From the NCBI GenBank assembly GCA_026398815.1, contig JAPLSA010000002.1, forward strand, positions 58,799 through 122,798: DNA of 64,000 bases. The letters are read 5' to 3'. The notes under the pieces are model-generated. The model did not search any database, had not been told where the DNA came from, and saw only the letters and a list, made by a program, of their open reading frames with translations. Source of the DNA: Gammaproteobacteria bacterium (GTDB taxonomy: Bacteria; Pseudomonadota; Gammaproteobacteria; Nevskiales; Nevskiaceae). The position numbers and the translations under genes were made by a program. Positions within the stretch are counted from its first letter, which is position 1. The number at the start of each line of letters is the position of its first letter. Shown here piece by piece: positions 1-8,420 of this stretch.

Positions 1-36
1 CGGGCCGCATGGCCGGTGATGCGCGACGAATTCTGA
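1..36 (+). CDS. pgsA: C-terminal end of probable phosphatidylglycerophosphate synthase (partial)
   Basis: Only the last eleven codons and a TGA stop are in the window. They read RAAWPVMRDEF, which resembles the usual end of PgsA (…YLRAAWP…), the CDP-diacylglycerol-glycerol-3-phosphate 3-phosphatidyltransferase of phospholipid synthesis. The location just before tRNA-Gly and tRNA-Cys is the classical gammaproteobacterial pgsA context. The match is short, so the call rests mostly on context. Confidence 0.5.
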   Translation, partial: RAAWPVMRDEF

Positions 37-119
37 GCGGCCCTTCAAGCGCGTCCCGCGCTGCTTCGGAGACCGGCGGCGAGGGGCGGGCGGCGGTGCA
101 GGTTTTTCGCAGGAATGGC

Positions 120-147
120 TTGACACTCTGCCTTCAGCCACTAGAAT
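120..147 (+). promoter_or_regulatory. Sigma-70 promoter of the tRNA cluster
   Basis: A perfect -35 box TTGACA (120-125) and a good -10 box TAGAAT (142-147) are 16 bp apart. A GC-rich discriminator follows, as expected for a stable-RNA promoter. The first tRNA starts 20 bp downstream. Confidence 0.8.
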
Positions 148-167
148 ACGCGCCTCGGCAACACGCT

Positions 168-243
168 GCGGGAATAGCTCAGCTGGTAGAGCGCAACCTT
201 GCCAAGGTTGAGGTCGCGAGTTCGAATCTCGTTTCCCGCTCCA
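168..243 (+). tRNA. tRNA-Gly (GCC)
   Basis: A full cloverleaf with acceptor GCGGGAA/TTCCCGC, anticodon GCC in the loop TTGCCAA, T-loop GTTCGAATC and an encoded CCA end. It is essentially identical to the second tRNA-Gly at 470. Confidence 0.97.
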
Positions 244-260
244 ACGTGAAGTCAGACAGA

Positions 261-285
261 AACCTCGTGAGCAACGAGGTTTTTT
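261..285 (+). terminator. Hairpin with T-run after the first tRNA-Gly
   Basis: The stem AACCTCGT/ACGAGGTT has a 5-nt loop and is followed by T residues. It lies between tRNA-Gly and tRNA-Cys, so it may partly terminate or delimit processing. Confidence 0.65.
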
Positions 286-359
286 CGCTTCAGGAGCCTG
301 GCTTCGGAAGCAGACGGGTCAGGCACGCGAGGTGCTGACCCGGCAGCAAGCGGTACGTG

Positions 360-433
360 GGCTACATGGCAGATCGGTTATGCAGAGGACTGCAAATCCT
401 CGTAGGTCGGTTCGACTCCGGCTGTAGCCTCCA
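360..433 (+). tRNA. tRNA-Cys (GCA)
   Basis: Acceptor GGCTACA pairs with TGTAGCC, the anticodon is GCA, and CCA is encoded at 431-433. It sits between two tRNA-Gly genes, and a small palindrome (441-456) follows it. Confidence 0.96.
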
Positions 434-469
434 CTTTCAAACCCTCGTTCGAGGGTGGCGTTGCACGCT

Positions 470-545
470 GCGGGAATAGCTCAGCTGGTAGAGCGCAACC
501 TTGCCAAGGTTGAGGTCGCGAGTTCGAATCTCGTTTCCCGCTCCA
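470..545 (+). tRNA. tRNA-Gly (GCC), second copy
   Basis: Same 76-nt sequence as the first tRNA-Gly, including the encoded CCA. A tandem duplication around tRNA-Cys is the simplest origin. Confidence 0.97.
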
Positions 546-614
546 TTGCCGGCCTCGGCCGGACGCCCTTCGCGGCTGCCGCCGCAAACCTGACTCTCCG
601 CTTCTTGGTGATCG

Positions 615-1598
615 TCAGCCAGGCAGACGCCTGAGCAGGCGGCTCAGCTGTGTGCGCAGCGCAACGGCCGCACCGGCCAGCGCCACGATGACCATGCCGA
701 TGATGCTGAGCGGGTCGGCGACATGGCCGAAGACCAGCCAGCCGAGCAGACCGGCCCAGACCAGCTGCAGGTACATCACCGGTGCCAGCACCGACGCCGG
801 CGCGTGACGGTGGGCGGCGGTGAACAGGAAATGGCCGAGCCCGCCGGCCGCGCCGGTGCAGAAGAACAGCAGCATCTGCGCCATGTCCGGCCAGCGGCCT
901 TCCCAGAACCACGGCAGCATCAGCCCGTAGACCAGCGAGCCGACGATCGCCGTATAGAACAGCATCGGCACGGTGCCTTCGGTGCGCGCCAGCAGCCGCG
1001 ACATCAGCTGGTAGCTGGCGATCAGCACGGCGCCGATCAGCGCGCAGACAACGCCGAGCGGATCAAGTCCCGCACCGGGCCGGGCGATCAGCAGCACGCC
1101 GGAGAAGCCGGCCACGGCCGCCACGATGCCGTAGCTGCCGACCCGTTCGCCCAGCACCGTGCCGCTGATCAGCACGACCAGCAGCGGCGACAGGAAGACG
1201 ATCGCAGTCGCCTCGGCGACCGGCAGCCGGTGGAAGGCGATCGCCATGATCACCGACGCCAGCGCCAGGCAGGCCGAACGCAGCAGCACCAGACCGGTGC
1301 GCTGGGTCTGCACCAGCCGGCGGCCATGACCGGGCGCGAGGATCGCCAGCATCAGCAGGCCTTGCACGGCGTAGCGGATGGCGATCACCACTGGCGGCGC
1401 GTAGTGCTCGGTCAGCACCTTGGTGGTGGTGTCCATGCAGGCGAACAGCAGCACCGCCGCCATCACCAGCAGCGCAGCGCGCAGGGGGTGGCTGCCGATA
1501 GCAGCGCTGGCGATGACGGGAGCCGGCGCGGCGGTTGCAGCAACGGAATCGGCGGGCGGCGGCGTCGTCATCGGCGGAGCGGGTCGGTGGGCGCGCAT
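615..1598 (-). CDS. DMT-superfamily (EamA) transporter
   Basis: A 327-residue inner-membrane protein with about ten hydrophobic segments in two repeated five-helix halves, the EamA/DMT layout for metabolite exporters. The hydrophobic part begins near residue 33 after a Pro/Ala-rich N-terminus. Motifs such as RYAVQGLL and EATAIVFLSPLLVV…GERVG are typical of the first repeat. An alternative ATG at 1571 would shorten the protein by nine residues, and neither start has a clear ribosome binding site. The substrate cannot be told from sequence. Confidence 0.85.
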   Translation of the reverse strand: MRAHRPAPPMTTPPPADSVAATAAPAPVIASAAIGSHPLRAALLVMAAVLLFACMDTTTKVLTEHYAPPVVIAIRYAVQGLLMLAILAPGHGRRLVQTQRTGLVLLRSACLALASVIMAIAFHRLPVAEATAIVFLSPLLVVLISGTVLGERVGSYGIVAAVAGFSGVLLIARPGAGLDPLGVVCALIGAVLIASYQLMSRLLARTEGTVPMLFYTAIVGSLVYGLMLPWFWEGRWPDMAQMLLFFCTGAAGGLGHFLFTAAHRHAPASVLAPVMYLQLVWAGLLGWLVFGHVADPLSIIGMVIVALAGAAVALRTQLSRLLRRLPG

Positions 1599-1755
1599 CT
1601 TAGGCTGCCGACGTCGGCCGTGCCGGCCGCCCGTGACGGCACAGGCCCGCCGATGGTCAGCCCTCGCACGGGATGCCGGCAGCTCGATCAGGGCTGCCGG
1701 ACCGACACCCCGAGCTGGCTGCTCCCTGCTTCGAAGGCGCCTTAAGCCCCGGCCT

Positions 1756-2388
1756 TCAGGCCGCGCAGGCCTTGGCAGTGCGCTGCCAGGCGGGGCGCTG
1801 CTCCAGCCGGGCCAGATAGGCGCGCACCTGCGGGTAGCGGTCGAGCGGCGCGTGGGTGGGGAACGGAATCGCGGTGCCAGCCGCCATCGCCAGCGTGTAG
1901 TAGACCATCACGTCGGCGGCGCTGAAGCGGTTGTCGACCAGGTAGTCGCCGCCGGCCAGCGTCCGCTCGACATGCGCCAGCATGGTGTCGTACTCGCCCA
2001 TCGCGAAGGCCTGCAGGCCGGGCGCGTCGGACTGGGTCAGCACCGACAGCAGGTCGATCAGCACCGGGTACATCAGCGTCGATTCCGCACTCGCCATCCA
2101 GTAGTCGTAGGCGCGGCGCGCGGCGCTGCCGGGCGCTGGACGCAGCCCGTGGTCGCCGTGGCGATCGAGCAGGTAGTCGCAGATCACCGAGGATTCCTCG
2201 ACGACGATGCCGTCGTCCTCGATCACCGGCGCCTTGGCCAGCGGCGTCACCGCCCGCAGCGACGGCGGCGCGCGAAAGGTCTGCGGGTCGCGCAGGTGGC
2301 GGACCAGCTCGTAGCGCAGGCCCATTTCCTCGGCCAGCCAGACGATGCGCTCGGAACGGGACAGCACCAGATGATGGATCTTCAGCAC
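1756..2388 (-). CDS. Glutathione S-transferase family protein
   Basis: A 210-residue cytosolic protein. The N-terminal thioredoxin-like half (about residues 1-80) has the glutathione-binding VIEDDGIVVEESSVICDYL segment, in which E-S contacts the gamma-glutamyl group. A helical C-terminal half follows (about 95-200). A GTG start is chosen because GGAGGAG lies seven bases upstream. It probably conjugates or reduces electrophiles. It sits upstream of a nitronate monooxygenase and a Baeyer-Villiger-type monooxygenase on the same strand, suggesting a detoxification or degradation neighbourhood. Confidence 0.88.
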   Translation of the reverse strand: MLKIHHLVLSRSERIVWLAEEMGLRYELVRHLRDPQTFRAPPSLRAVTPLAKAPVIEDDGIVVEESSVICDYLLDRHGDHGLRPAPGSAARRAYDYWMASAESTLMYPVLIDLLSVLTQSDAPGLQAFAMGEYDTMLAHVERTLAGGDYLVDNRFSAADVMVYYTLAMAAGTAIPFPTHAPLDRYPQVRAYLARLEQRPAWQRTAKACAA

Positions 2389-2460
2389 GCGGGTTCTCCT
2401 CCGGTTGCGGGATGCGTCCGGCCCCTCGTGCCGCTTCCGGGCCGGATCGCGACTGCGACT

Positions 2461-3432
2461 TTAATTCACTCGCTGGTTGGCGACCGCCAGCAGGCTGCGG
2501 CATTCGCCGACCATGCGTTCGATCAGCTCGGCGCAGGTCGGGATGTCATCGATCAGGCCGACCGACTGGCCGGCCCAGATCAGGCCGGCATTGACGTCGC
2601 CGGTTTCCAGCGCCACGCGGCCCTTGGCGCCGGACACCAGGTGCTGGATGTCGGCGAAGCTGCAGCCGCCCGGGCGGTTCTCGATCGCCACCACCTCGTC
2701 CGATACCGGCGTCTTCAGCACCCGGCCGGTGTTGTGCAGCGTGCGGAAGATCAGGTTGGTGTCGCGTTCGGTGGCCTTGACCAGCAGCTGCTTGATGTTG
2801 TCGTGGATCGGCGCTTCCTGGGTCACGCAGAAGCGGGTGCCCATGTTGACGCCTTCGATGCCGAGCGCGAATGCGGCGGCCATGGTCCGGCCATCGGCGA
2901 TGCCGCCGGAGGCGATCAGCGGAATCCTGACCTTGCGGGCGGCCAGCGCGAACAGGATCAGGCAGCCGATGCCGTCCTCGCCCGGATGGCCGGCGCATTC
3001 GTAGCCGTCGATCGACACGGCATCGACGCCGTTGCGTTCGGCCGACAGCGCATGCCGCACGGCGGTGCACTTGTGGATGATCTTCACGCCGCGCGCTTTG
3101 GCCTTGAGGATGAATTCCTTCGGGTTGTTGCCGGCGGTTTCCAGCACCGTCACGCCGTTGTCCAGCGCAGCGTCGAGATAGGCCTCGTACGGCGGCGGCT
3201 TGGCGCTCGGCAGGATCGTCAGGTTGACGCCGAACGGCTTGTCGGTCATCTCGCGGCAGCGAAGGATTTCCTTGGCCAGGTCATCCGGCGTCGGCTGGGT
3301 CAGCGCGGTGATGATGCCGAGACCGCCGGCATTGGAAACCGCAGCGGCGAGTTCGGCGCGGCCGACCCACATCATGCCGCCCTGGATGATCGGGTACTGG
3401 ATGCCCAGCATTTCGGTGACTCGGGTCTTCAT
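2461..3432 (-). CDS. Nitronate monooxygenase (2-nitropropane dioxygenase family)
   Basis: A 323-residue FMN-dependent TIM-barrel enzyme that oxidises nitronates to carbonyl compounds and nitrite. Seen are the N-terminal IIQGGMMWVG strand-loop, the conserved GYECAGHPGEDG segment in the middle and the phosphate-binding ASGGIADG and GTRF motifs in the C-terminal half. The ATG at 3432 is preferred to longer in-frame extensions, because homologues begin at MKTRVTEMLGI and the extension is low-complexity Arg/Pro-rich. Some members of this family use other substrates. Confidence 0.88.
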   Translation of the reverse strand: MKTRVTEMLGIQYPIIQGGMMWVGRAELAAAVSNAGGLGIITALTQPTPDDLAKEILRCREMTDKPFGVNLTILPSAKPPPYEAYLDAALDNGVTVLETAGNNPKEFILKAKARGVKIIHKCTAVRHALSAERNGVDAVSIDGYECAGHPGEDGIGCLILFALAARKVRIPLIASGGIADGRTMAAAFALGIEGVNMGTRFCVTQEAPIHDNIKQLLVKATERDTNLIFRTLHNTGRVLKTPVSDEVVAIENRPGGCSFADIQHLVSGAKGRVALETGDVNAGLIWAGQSVGLIDDIPTCAELIERMVGECRSLLAVANQRVN

Positions 3433-3569
3433 CGGGGCGGTGTCGTCGGGTGGTGAAAGGGATGCGGGCAGGCGCCCGGCCGGGCCAGCCGGCGGCAGGG
3501 CCTGAAACGGATGACGGCGAGCATGCGGGCCAGGCCAGCAGCCGCTGCCCGCCTTTCGTCTGGGCCACG

Positions 3570-3602
3570 AAAAAGCCCCGCCGATCGGAGATCGACGGGG
3601 CT
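3570..3602 (-). terminator. Rho-independent terminator of the monooxygenase gene
   Basis: On the minus strand AGCCCCG and CGGGGCT form a stem around a second inner pairing, followed by TTTTT. It lies 28 bp beyond the stop of the flavin monooxygenase gene. Confidence 0.8.
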
Positions 3603-3629
3603 TGCCGGCATGGCCCGAAGGCAGCCGGA

Positions 3630-5270
3630 TCAGCTCATCGCGAAGCCCTGGTAGTCGTTGGCGGCCACCTCGTCGCACTTGCCGCGATAGGTGCCGACGC
3701 CGCCGCAGTACGACAGCAGGCGGCGCGGCTTGCCTTCGACGTTCGAGCCCATGTACCAGCTGTCGGTCTTGACGATCAGCGTGGCGTTGGCGATCGAGTC
3801 GTGGTGCTCCACCCAGGCATCCTCGAAGGCCTTGGTCGGCTCGATCTCGGTGACGCCCTTGTCGCGCAGGCGGATCAGGCAGTTGCTGATCCAGTCCACC
3901 TGCTGCTGCAGGCAAGTGGTCATGTTGCACAGCGCGGCCGACGGCGCCAGCGGAGCGGCCGTGGTGAACAGGTTCGGGTAGCCGTGCTTGCCGAGGCCCA
4001 TCGCGGTGCGGATGTCCTTGCCCCAGTCTTCTTTCAGCGAACGACCGCCGCGGCCGCGCACGTCGATGCGGCTCAAGGCACCCGAGCCAGCGTCGAAGCC
4101 GGTGGCCAGCACCAGGATGTCGACTTCATGCACGGTGCCGTCCTTCATCTGCACGCCGTTCGGGACGATCCGCTCGATCGCCGATTCGCGGCAGTCGACC
4201 AGCTGCACGTTCGGCCGCAGGTAGGCTTCGAGATAGTTCGATTCCAGCGGCACGCGATGGGTGCCGAAACCGTAGTCCGACGGCTTCGGAATCAGCTTGT
4301 CGCACAGATAGGGATCGTTGTTCAGGCGTTCGCGCATCTTTTCGCGGACGAACTCGGAGATGTCGGCGCTGGCCGCCTCGTCGGAGAACACTTCCGGGAA
4401 CGCCGACAGCCACAGCGCCAGCGAGCCGTCCTTCCAGTAGTGCTCGTAGATCGCCCGCCGCTGCTCCGGCGTCTTGTCGTACCAGGAGCCGTTGGCGAAG
4501 TCGTACTCGAAGCCCGAGAACGTCGACTGCACACGTGACTTCAGCGACTCGAAACCGTCGACCTTCTTGGCCCAGTCGGCTTCCGAGTACTTCGGGTTGT
4601 TCATCGGGATGATGTACTGCGGCGTCCGCACGAAGGCCTTCAGCTTGCCGACCTTCGGCGAGATGGTCTGGATCACCTGGATGCCGGTGGCGCCGGTGCC
4701 GACCACGCCGACGGTCTTGCCGGTCCAGTCGATCTCGTCCTTCGGCCAGCGCGCGGTGTGGAAGATGCGGCCCTTGAAGGTGTCCTGGCCCGGGAAGCGG
4801 TTCTCCAGCGGCGCCGACAGCATGCCGGCGCAGCTGATGAAGAAGCGCGCGGTGACGGTGTCACCCTTGTCGGTGGAAATCTTCCAGAGCTTCCGGGCTT
4901 CGTCGTAGTGGGCGGCGGTGACCCGAGTCGAGAAGCTGTAGTGCTTGCGCAGATCGTTCAGATCGGCGACGTGGTTCAGCCACTTCTCCGTTTCCGGCTG
5001 CGCCGGGAAGCGTTCGGTCGGCTTCCACTGCGCGTACATGTCCTTGGAGAACCAATACTGGTAGATCTCGGCCTCGGAATCGAAGCGGGCGCCGGGGTAG
5101 CGGTTCCAGTACCAGGTCCCGCCGACGTTCGAACCGGCCTCGAAGGCCTTGACGTTGAACCCGGCTTCGCGAAGCCGATACACCTGGTACAGGCCGGCGA
5201 CGCCGGCACCGATGACGACTGCGTCGTATTGTGCCGTTGAGGTGGCAGGGGTCTTGGCAACTGCGGACAT
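3630..5270 (-). CDS. Flavin-containing (Baeyer-Villiger type) monooxygenase
   Basis: A 546-residue NADPH/FAD enzyme. It has an N-terminal FAD-binding Rossmann motif GAGVAG (21-26), the Baeyer-Villiger fingerprint FKGRIFHTARWP (165-176) and the NADPH-binding motif GTGATG (191-196). These three define class B flavoprotein monooxygenases that insert oxygen into ketones or oxidise heteroatoms. The ATG at 5270 follows GGAGGAG at good spacing, so a 31-residue upstream extension is rejected. It has its own terminator. The substrate is unknown; cyclic or aryl ketones are typical. Confidence 0.92.
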   Translation of the reverse strand: MSAVAKTPATSTAQYDAVVIGAGVAGLYQVYRLREAGFNVKAFEAGSNVGGTWYWNRYPGARFDSEAEIYQYWFSKDMYAQWKPTERFPAQPETEKWLNHVADLNDLRKHYSFSTRVTAAHYDEARKLWKISTDKGDTVTARFFISCAGMLSAPLENRFPGQDTFKGRIFHTARWPKDEIDWTGKTVGVVGTGATGIQVIQTISPKVGKLKAFVRTPQYIIPMNNPKYSEADWAKKVDGFESLKSRVQSTFSGFEYDFANGSWYDKTPEQRRAIYEHYWKDGSLALWLSAFPEVFSDEAASADISEFVREKMRERLNNDPYLCDKLIPKPSDYGFGTHRVPLESNYLEAYLRPNVQLVDCRESAIERIVPNGVQMKDGTVHEVDILVLATGFDAGSGALSRIDVRGRGGRSLKEDWGKDIRTAMGLGKHGYPNLFTTAAPLAPSAALCNMTTCLQQQVDWISNCLIRLRDKGVTEIEPTKAFEDAWVEHHDSIANATLIVKTDSWYMGSNVEGKPRRLLSYCGGVGTYRGKCDEVAANDYQGFAMS

Positions 5271-5488
5271 GGGATCTCCTCCGGTTGGTGTCTGGGGGCC
5301 AATGTTCGAACCGGGAACGGTCAAGGCCTGATTGACATGAAACCAGAAGCGCCGCCACTGCAAAAGCGGGGGCGGCCCATGCCGAAAACCTGCCCGATCG
5401 GGTGGCGCGCGGCCTGGCCGCGGAGGTGCCGATCGTGGCTGGCGTGCTGCCGGCAGCGGCCGCCGGCATGTTAGAGGCCAGAAACGAC

Positions 5489-5521
5489 GACACCCGCTGC
5501 GCCGTAGGCGCAGCGGGTGTC
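5489..5521 (-). terminator. Strong hairpin after the PstS-like gene
   Basis: A perfect 15-bp stem (GACACCCGCTGCGCC with its complement) has a 3-nt loop. The minus-strand T tract after it is weak (GTCGTTTC). It is placed 50 bp beyond the stop of the gene at 5571. Confidence 0.7.
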
Positions 5522-5570
5522 GCCGAAGGCCGGTCGGTGCCGACCCGGCCTCGATGCAGATTTCAGCCGA

Positions 5571-7184
5571 TCAGCTGCGGACGCAGGCTGCGATCTTCGC
5601 CGGAACGTCGACCGTCGCACCGTTCAGCTTCAAGGTCAGCGGCGCAAAGCCGGTGGTCTTGCCGATCGTCTTGGTGGTCGACAGCACCGTCGCGTTGTAC
5701 GAAGCGCCGAGCAGCGCCTGCAGGTCGGCCAGCTTGCTGCCGTTGCCGGCGGCGGTGGCGATCAGGTACGAGACGGCGACGACCGGATAGGTCGCAAAGT
5801 CCTGCGCGGCCTTCTTGGTCGCGATGACCGGCGGCTGGGCGTAGTCGTTCGGCAGCACGGTCAGCAGGCAGCCCGGGATCGCCGAGGCGTTCTGGCCGGT
5901 GACGTCGAGCACGGTCGGACGGCCGTTGGCGTCGTTGGCGCCCAGCACCTTGTCGAGCGACACGTTCAGCGACAGGCCGGTGGAGCCCTTGGCCAGCAGG
6001 TTCTTCGACGGGCTCAGCTTGTTGTAGACCACGGCCGGGCAGGTGTACTTCACCGCCTTGGTCGGCGACGGCTGGAACACCTTGCCGCTGCCGGCGCAGG
6101 TCACGGCGTCGCCGCCCGGCGGGATCACGCCCGGCGTGCCCTTCGGCAGATCCTTCGAACGGGCCACGGTCGCGAACTTCAGGCCGGCGCCGCCTTCACG
6201 CTTGGTGCGGCTGACCGTATCGGCCACGTCGGCGTAGCCGATCGCGCCTTCGGTCGCCGCCACCGTGGTGACGATGCTGCCGTTGCCCGACACCGCCAGC
6301 GAACCGGCCGGCAGGGTGGCGCCGGTCGGCAGGCCGGTCGAGAACACGTTGACCGTCTTGAAGCCGGTGACGGCGGTGTCGCCGGTGGCATTCAAGGTTG
6401 GGCAGGCGGCCGACAGGAAGTTGGTGAAGCTGAAGGTGGTGCCCGAGCTGTCCGAACGGGTGATGACCTTGATCGGCCGCGTCAGCGTGGTGACCTTCGG
6501 CGTGCTGGTCAGCTGCGCCCAGTCGGTGATCGAGCCGGAGAAGATGCCGCAGATGTCCGAACGGGTCAGGTTCAGCTGCTTCTTGCCGAGATCGGGATTG
6601 TTGTAGACCACGGCGACGCTGCCGGCGACGGCCGGAATCTGCACCTGCTGGCTGTAGAGATCGCCGTAGTTCTGCGCCGGGGTACCGGCCGAGGTGTTGA
6701 AGGCGTTGACATCAGCCTGCGACAGCGGCGCGTCCGAGCCACCGAAGTCAGCCTTGCGGGTCGGGGCCGACACGCCGGCCGGCGTGCCGGTGCCGTAGTC
6801 GCCGCACGGAGCGGTAGCGACCAGCGTGTTCTGGATGATGCCGCGGCCAACGCCCGAGCCACCCTGGCAGTACGACACACCGACGCGACCCGTCTTCTGG
6901 TCCGGCGTGCCCGACGCGGCCGTGCTCTTGGCGAACTCGACGAAAAGCGACGCCTTTTCGGCGGCATTGCTGTTGGTCTTGGCGCCGGCAGCGGGCGGCA
7001 GGGTGTTCGACAGGCGGCGATTCGGCACGGCATCGAGCCAGGAATCACCGACATAGGCGTTGATCGGGAAAGTAGCGCCGCCGCCGTACAGCACGACCGA
7101 CGGCTGTTCGATGGTCGCTGCGCCAGCGGCATTGGCAAGCGCCAACGCGGCCGCCGCGACGATCGACTTCGATGAATGAGACAT
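5571..7184 (-). CDS. PstS-like phosphate-binding periplasmic protein, long form
   Basis: A 537-residue exported protein with a signal peptide of about 22 residues (MSHSSKSIVAAA…AGA). The mature protein starts like PstS-type solute-binding proteins: VVLYGGGATFPINAY, then FGGSDAPLS, VAVVYNNP, LTRSDICGIFSGSITDW, RSDSSGTTFSF and EGAIGYAD. These are the phosphate-contacting loops of the PBP-like family. It is about 200 residues longer than enteric PstS. The ATG at 7184 follows AGGGGG. No pstCAB genes are adjacent, so it may act alone, for example in scavenging or at the surface, rather than as the standard transporter subunit. Confidence 0.82.
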   Translation of the reverse strand: MSHSSKSIVAAAALALANAAGAATIEQPSVVLYGGGATFPINAYVGDSWLDAVPNRRLSNTLPPAAGAKTNSNAAEKASLFVEFAKSTAASGTPDQKTGRVGVSYCQGGSGVGRGIIQNTLVATAPCGDYGTGTPAGVSAPTRKADFGGSDAPLSQADVNAFNTSAGTPAQNYGDLYSQQVQIPAVAGSVAVVYNNPDLGKKQLNLTRSDICGIFSGSITDWAQLTSTPKVTTLTRPIKVITRSDSSGTTFSFTNFLSAACPTLNATGDTAVTGFKTVNVFSTGLPTGATLPAGSLAVSGNGSIVTTVAATEGAIGYADVADTVSRTKREGGAGLKFATVARSKDLPKGTPGVIPPGGDAVTCAGSGKVFQPSPTKAVKYTCPAVVYNKLSPSKNLLAKGSTGLSLNVSLDKVLGANDANGRPTVLDVTGQNASAIPGCLLTVLPNDYAQPPVIATKKAAQDFATYPVVAVSYLIATAAGNGSKLADLQALLGASYNATVLSTTKTIGKTTGFAPLTLKLNGATVDVPAKIAACVRS

Positions 7185-7423
7185 GAGGCCCCCTGAAAGC
7201 AAAAGACAAAGTGGATACTTCTGGAATGCAACGCGAAACCTGGACAACGCGACGGCACCACACCGTGCTCGAACGAGCGGCGGCACCGTAGGGGTTGAAC
7301 GTGTCAAGGCAGTGTCAATTTCGTGAAACCGCATCGGTAGCGATGCCAGTCCACTGGCGTGCACTCCACTAGCGGCTGCTGAAGTTGGCGTTGGGCAGCC
7401 GTTGCGGCCGCCGCAGGTAGGCT

Positions 7424-8248
7424 TCAGCGTTGCAGCAGCCGCAGCGGTACCTCCACTGCGCAGCCGGCGGCAGCCAGCACCAGACTGGCGCGGTCGATGC
7501 GCAGCAAGGTGCTGCCATCGGGCAGGCGGCTGCCTTCGCGGAACACGGCATCGTCGATGACGATGAAGCGCCGCGGCGGCTCCGCCGCATAGACGCTGGC
7601 GAACGCACGCGGCAGCGGAAAGCGGCCGCGTTCATCGGCCGACAGATCGCGCCATTGCGCCGGCACCTCCGGCGTGCTGGCGGCGGTGCAGGGGCCTTGA
7701 TAGACGCTGGCAACGACCGGCTTGCGCGGATTCAGCGGCACCGCTGCGGGCTGCTGCAAAGGCGGCCCGGAGGTGACGATCACCGGCCCTGCCGCTGGTT
7801 CGTTCGCCGAATCGTCATCGCGCTCATCCGATAATTCATCTGCGGCGGTCGGCGGCGCTTCCTGCGTCGACTCGACGCCGGTCGGCTCGGCCGGCGCCGC
7901 GATGGCTTCGTTGTAGGCATAAGGATCGTCCTCCACTTCGGTCATTTCGCTGTCGGCCGATTCGCTGGCCGGCGATGGCGCTTCCGGCATGGCGGCCGAC
8001 GGCGGGACCTCGGGCGCGGGCGCGGCGATGGCGTCGCCTTCGGGCGGGATATCGCTGCCGGACGGAGGCGGCGGCGCAATCCCAGCCGCCGCGTCGCCAG
8101 CGATGACCGGCACCGCCGCTGCCGCTACTACCGGTGCAGCGATCGGCCGCTCGCGCAGCGCCAGCAGCAGCGCGGCAGCCGCCGCCACCAGCAGCGCGCC
8201 GGTCATCAGGCGTCGCCTGTCATCAAGCCGCCGGGGCATTCGCGCCAT
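7424..8248 (-). CDS. GspB-like type II secretion accessory protein (T2SSB domain)
   Basis: A 274-residue inner-membrane protein: a short basic N-terminus, one transmembrane helix (about residues 14-30), a long Ala/Pro/Glu-rich periplasmic linker, and a C-terminal domain of about 80 residues. That domain contains FASVYAAEPPRRFIVIDDAV followed by FREGSRL, which resembles the GspB/ExeB C-terminal domain that couples the type II secretion ATPase complex to the cell wall. No other gsp genes are adjacent. An ATG start is chosen over an upstream TTG at 8272. Confidence 0.65.
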   Translation of the reverse strand: MARMPRRLDDRRRLMTGALLVAAAAALLLALRERPIAAPVVAAAAVPVIAGDAAAGIAPPPPSGSDIPPEGDAIAAPAPEVPPSAAMPEAPSPASESADSEMTEVEDDPYAYNEAIAAPAEPTGVESTQEAPPTAADELSDERDDDSANEPAAGPVIVTSGPPLQQPAAVPLNPRKPVVASVYQGPCTAASTPEVPAQWRDLSADERGRFPLPRAFASVYAAEPPRRFIVIDDAVFREGSRLPDGSTLLRIDRASLVLAAAGCAVEVPLRLLQR

Positions 8249-8420
8249 CGTGTGGGTCAGGGGGTGGTACAAGCCGATGTCATCATATTGACAAATTATT
8301 TAACTTTAATAACGGCGCGGTCTGCCTTCTGCGCAGATCCAGTGTGGTGACACTCCACCCGCCGGAACGACGGCCACAGTCGACGGTGTATCCACTCATT
8401 GTCGATTCGGGGATTGCTGC
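8249..8420. promoter_or_regulatory. AT-rich divergent promoter region
   Basis: A locally AT-rich island (about 8270-8312) separates the GspB-like gene from the secretion operon. On the minus strand TTAAAG and TATGAT are 16 bp apart and could serve the GspB-like gene. On the plus strand TTGACA (8288-8293) is present but no -10 box is correctly spaced. The plus-strand operon promoter could not be fixed. Confidence 0.4.

Noticed and set aside
723..3456. Plus-strand open frames opposite the DMT, GST and nitronate monooxygenase genes
   Set aside because: Compositionally typical antisense shadows; the minus-strand genes have clear family motifs and, for the GST gene, a good ribosome binding site.
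5517..7175. 552-codon plus-strand frame opposite the PstS-like gene
   Set aside because: Rich in Arg, Gly and Asp, no motif; the minus-strand gene has a signal peptide and family motifs.
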